From BMS3BBIN04 sp964552465 (lineage in GTDB: Bacteria; Electryoneota; Electryoneia; Electryoneales; Electryoneaceae): 64,000 nt of DNA. The notes under the pieces are model-generated. The model saw nothing but the letters and a program-made list of their open reading frames with translations. It was not told where the DNA came from and made no database searches. This document shows, piece by piece, positions 61,498 through 64,000 of the stretch. The stretch is taken from positions 62,001 through 126,000 of the forward strand of contig CAZKGR010000002.1 in the NCBI GenBank assembly GCA_964552465.1, read 5' to 3'. Position 1 is the first letter of the stretch. Each line of letters starts with the position of its first letter. The translations under genes and the position numbers were made by a program.

Positions 61498-63423
61498 ATG
61501 AGTGAAACAAAAACCACAACGCAGACGATGAACTTCGAGACCGAAGTTTCGGAGATGCTGAACATCGTCATTAACAGCCTGTACACCGACCGTGAAATCT
61601 TTGTCCGCGAGCTGATCTCGAATGCGTCCGACGCCCTCGAGAAAGCACGTCGCCGCCAGCTTACTGAAAAGGATGGCATGGCGGATGCCGATCTGCCGCT
61701 CGAGATCAAGATCAGGGTCGATGAGGAAGCGAAGACGTTCGAGATCGCCGATACCGGTATAGGGATGGACCGCAACGAGGCGATCCGCAACCTCGGAACC
61801 ATAGCGCATTCCGGTTCGCGTGAATTCATCAAATCGCTCGGTGAAGAAGGCACTGATGTTAAAGACCTGATCGGTCAGTTCGGTGTCGGGTTCTACAGCT
61901 CGTTCATGGTCGCGAAGAAGGTGACCGTACACACGCGGTCCGCAGATTCCGAAGCGACGCCGGTCGTCTGGTCGAGCGCCGGAACCGGCACATTCGACAT
62001 CCGCGAAACTGAAGATTTCCCCCGCGGAACTACTATCACCGTTGATCTCAAGGACGATGAAGCCCATTTCGCCAGCGCGGACGGGATCAAGGAGCTGATC
62101 AAGAAATTCAGCAACTTCGTTGCCTACCCGATCTTCGTAAACGATGAACAGGTGAACACAGTTCAGCCGTTGTGGACAAAGAACCCGTCCGAGATCAGCG
62201 AGGAAGAACTTTCTGAATTCTACAAGTTCATCGCGAATGCAGTCGACGAGCCGATGTACCACTATCAGTTCAACGCGGACGCGCCGCTCGCAATCCGTTC
62301 GATTCTATTTGTGCCCGGTGAGAACATGGAAGTGTTCGGCATGGGCCGGATGGAGCCGGGCGTTAGCTTGTACTGTCGCCGTGTATTGATTCAGAGTGAA
62401 GTCGAAGAGTTGCTGCCAGACTATTTCCGCTTCATCCGAGGCGTGGTCGATAGCGAAGACCTGCCGTTGAACATCAGCCGTGAAACGATGCAGGACAGCG
62501 CGCTGGTCGCCAAGTTAAAACGTGTGCTGACCAAGCGTCTGATCAAGTTCCTCGCCGAACAATCCAAAGAGGACGAGAAGAAGTACAACGACTTCTTTGC
62601 CAAGTTCGGCATGTTCATTAAGGAGGGCGTCGCGTCTGACTTCGACCATCGTGATGAGCTCGCCAAGCTGCTGCGTTACGAGTCCGACAAGACGGAAACC
62701 GGCAAGACAACCAGCTTGCCAGCATACATTGCAGCCATGCCCGATGATCAGAAGGCGATCTACTATATCAGCGGGCCAAACCGTGATGCGATCGAGGCCG
62801 GGCCGTACCTGGAAGCCTTGCAGGAACGCGGCTTTGAGGTTATCTACTGCTTCGAGGGTGTGGACGATTTCGTGTTCAGTAACCTGCGTGAGTTCGATGG
62901 TAAACAGTTGATTTCAGCCGACCAGTCCGATCTCAAACTCGACGACGAACCGGCGACAGATTCTGACGAGTCCAAGGACGACGAATCCGATGACAAGTCG
63001 GACGACGCGGAGAAGAAAGAGGAAACACCGGAAGATCGTGAAGCTGGGGATCTTGCGTCATGGATAAAGAACCAACTCGGTGATAACGTCGAAGAGGTTA
63101 AGGTCAGCAAACGGCTGGTTAAGAGCCCGGCGGCGCTGGTCAACCCGGACGAGTTCATGACTACCGGCATGAAACGGGTCATGCAGTCGATCAACAAGTC
63201 CGGCGCACCGTTAGGCAAGCTGGTACTCGAGATCAATCCGAAACACAAGATTCTGACCCGTCTGAACACGTTGCGCAAGGACGATGCAGACAACGCTCTA
63301 GCGAAACAAGCTGCAAGCCTGCTACTGACCAACGCGCAGATCGCTGCCGGACTGCTCATCGATCCGAAGACGATGATGGAACAGTCGCAAAAGATACTCG
63401 AAGCAGCGTTGGGAGAAGAATAA
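61498..63423 (+). CDS. htpG: Chaperone HtpG (Hsp90)
   Basis: A 641-residue Hsp90. The N-terminal ATPase domain has L-I-S-N-A-S-D-A, D-T-G-I-G-M, F-G-V-G-F-Y-S and a lid with G-T-I-A-H-S-G. The middle domain has the L-F-V-P and N-I-S-R-E segments with the catalytic Arg. Residues about 482-515 are a strongly acidic/Ser insert (D-D-E-P-A-T-D-S-D-E-S-K-D-D-E-S-D-D) between middle and C-terminal domains. The gene follows the DnaJ gene by 218 bases with only repeats between, and no CIRCE element is seen. Confidence 0.95.
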   Translation: MSETKTTTQTMNFETEVSEMLNIVINSLYTDREIFVRELISNASDALEKARRRQLTEKDGMADADLPLEIKIRVDEEAKTFEIADTGIGMDRNEAIRNLGTIAHSGSREFIKSLGEEGTDVKDLIGQFGVGFYSSFMVAKKVTVHTRSADSEATPVVWSSAGTGTFDIRETEDFPRGTTITVDLKDDEAHFASADGIKELIKKFSNFVAYPIFVNDEQVNTVQPLWTKNPSEISEEELSEFYKFIANAVDEPMYHYQFNADAPLAIRSILFVPGENMEVFGMGRMEPGVSLYCRRVLIQSEVEELLPDYFRFIRGVVDSEDLPLNISRETMQDSALVAKLKRVLTKRLIKFLAEQSKEDEKKYNDFFAKFGMFIKEGVASDFDHRDELAKLLRYESDKTETGKTTSLPAYIAAMPDDQKAIYYISGPNRDAIEAGPYLEALQERGFEVIYCFEGVDDFVFSNLREFDGKQLISADQSDLKLDDEPATDSDESKDDESDDKSDDAEKKEETPEDREAGDLASWIKNQLGDNVEEVKVSKRLVKSPAALVNPDEFMTTGMKRVMQSINKSGAPLGKLVLEINPKHKILTRLNTLRKDDADNALAKQAASLLLTNAQIAAGLLIDPKTMMEQSQKILEAALGEE

Positions 63424-63487
63424 AACGCAGGCATTTTCCCATTAAAATTGCCAAGCATATGTTTGCATTGGTCAAATCGTCTAACTC

Positions 63488-63513
63488 AACGCTCAGCATT
63501 ATTGCTGGGCGTT
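63488..63513 (+). terminator. Rho-independent terminator after htpG
   Basis: Arms AACGCTCAGCA (63488-63498) and TGCTGGGCGTT (63503-63513), one G-T pair, then TCTTGTT. Confidence 0.8.
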
Positions 63514-63803
63514 TCTTGTTATAACTGGCTAGCACGACAAAATGTATTCTGGATAAGTTTATCTGGAAATATGATTTCGCACGGACTAAATATTTGAAAG
63601 AGCTCCAAGCGAATTCAATTTGATCCAACAAAACGAAAAAGATAATTGAATCGTAAAATTCGCTGCGTCACCTGAAAACCCTTATATACGAACGTTATTC
63701 ATCCCTTCCAGCTTATCTCGTAAACAGTCGTTATAGCTCGCATCTACAATGTCCTAACTTTAATTATAGGTACAGTTTTGGATATTCATTTGCTATGCAC
63801 CCC

Positions 63804-63833
63804 TTGACACTTAGCTAACAGCTGCTGTAACCT
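63804..63833 (+). promoter_or_regulatory. Possible promoter of the collagen-like lipoprotein gene
   Basis: A perfect TTGACA (63804-63809) and, after 18 bases, TAACCT (63828-63833). The -10 match is weak. Confidence 0.4.
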
Positions 63834-63892
63834 TACATGTTCGAAGTAATGTTAAGCCAGAAGATCTGGCGAACATCCCCCAAGGAGGAAGT

Positions 63893-64000
63893 GTGAAATT
63901 CCAACGTTTAGCGGTACTTGTGTTGGCACTTGTAGTCGCATTCGTTTTTGTGGCATGCGAAGGCCCGGAAGGACCAACTGGACCAGCAGGTGCGGACGGT
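63893..64000 (+). CDS. Collagen-like lipoprotein, N-terminal part
   Basis: The GTG at 63893 has AAGGAGG four bases upstream. The 36 visible residues start with a signal peptide of about 20 residues ending in V-F-V-A-C, a lipobox-like site with Phe in the usual Leu position. After the Cys the sequence is E-G-P-E-G-P-T-G-P-A-G-A-D-G, i.e. Gly-x-y triplets of a collagen-like repeat. The gene continues beyond the window end. Such proteins are commonly surface-exposed lipoproteins in FCB bacteria, but no function can be given. Confidence 0.65.
   Translation, partial: MKFQRLAVLVLALVVAFVFVACEGPEGPTGPAGADG

Larger units (their letters stand above)
63424..63892. other. Intergenic region between htpG and the collagen-like gene
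   Basis: Contains the htpG terminator (63488-63513) and a possible promoter (63804-63833). The rest is AT-rich with no other feature. Confidence 0.6.

Overview
The window reads as a chromosomal segment of a Gram-negative, diderm bacterium, most likely from an uncultured lineage of the FCB (Fibrobacteres-Chlorobi-Bacteroidetes) supergroup. The evidence is several secreted proteins ending in a type IX secretion (Por) type A sorting domain, a PorV/PorQ-like outer-membrane protein, a TonB-dependent receptor with a carboxypeptidase-regulatory-like N-terminal domain, Kdo synthesis genes (kdsA, kdsB), and a set of 2-oxoacid:ferredoxin oxidoreductase genes. I see no phage, integrase, transposase, rRNA or CRISPR array. 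The phylum cannot be fixed from the sequence alone.

Layout. 0-5.3 kb: end of a phosphate acyltransferase, a lamin-tail-like protein, then a minus-strand acyl-CoA group (methylcrotonyl-CoA carboxylase beta-type carboxyltransferase, beta-barrel protein, enoyl-CoA hydratase, TonB-C-like protein). 5.4-9.2 kb: a 989-residue T9SS cargo protein and a methyltransferase. 9.2-12.8 kb: sdhCDAB with an odd heptamer-repeat spacer before sdhB. 13-17.1 kb: PhzF-like isomerase, a frameshifted FG-GAP T9SS cargo gene and tryptophanase. 18-22.7 kb: kdsB, pyrG, folB, folK, deoxynucleoside kinase and two small genes. 22.7-26.9 kb: an SDR, then a Cys-rich exported protein, a TonB receptor with a CxxC plug motif and a YHS-like exported protein, which look like a metal-handling module. 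26.9-31 kb: flippase, Rossmann protein, kdsA and tRNA-Met(CAT). 31-37.5 kb: T9SS cargo, NUDIX, two Fe-S redox proteins, DinB. 37.9-41.3 kb: PorV-like protein, a second SDR, an endonuclease/exonuclease/phosphatase-family protein. 42-45 kb: korDABC. 45-50 kb: a membrane protein, a receiver-only response regulator, fetAB, a NYN-domain protein and rfbB. 50.3-53.1 kb: lutABC. 53.2-55.7 kb: DinB, prfB with its programmed frameshift, a Crp-type regulator. 55.8-64 kb: a Spy-like lipoprotein, P5C dehydrogenase, an Rrf2 regulator, an M24 peptidase, a CbpA-type DnaJ with an apparent AUC start, htpG and the start of a collagen-like lipoprotein.

How it fits together. The central metabolism suggested is respiratory and amino-acid/organic-acid based: succinate dehydrogenase, 2-oxoglutarate:ferredoxin oxidoreductase, L-lactate oxidation (lutABC), leucine-type acyl-CoA breakdown (carboxyltransferase plus hydratase), proline/glutamate (P5CDH) and tryptophan (tryptophanase). 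Envelope building is covered by Kdo synthesis, dTDP-sugar synthesis, a flippase and T9SS export.

A second layer is a dense set of intergenic palindromes. Three near-identical elements of about 91 bp (31.1, 33.5 and 52.4 kb), a family of hairpins built on TAGCCCGGGTTCG (9.2, 56.2, 58.7, 60.0, 61.3 kb), and a separate 31-bp unit (53.1 and 61.4 kb) mark this genome as rich in REP/MITE-like sequences. The most interesting items for follow-up are the Cys-rich/TonB-receptor/YHS module, the dispersed palindromic elements, the heptamer array inside the sdh operon, and the AUC start of the DnaJ gene.
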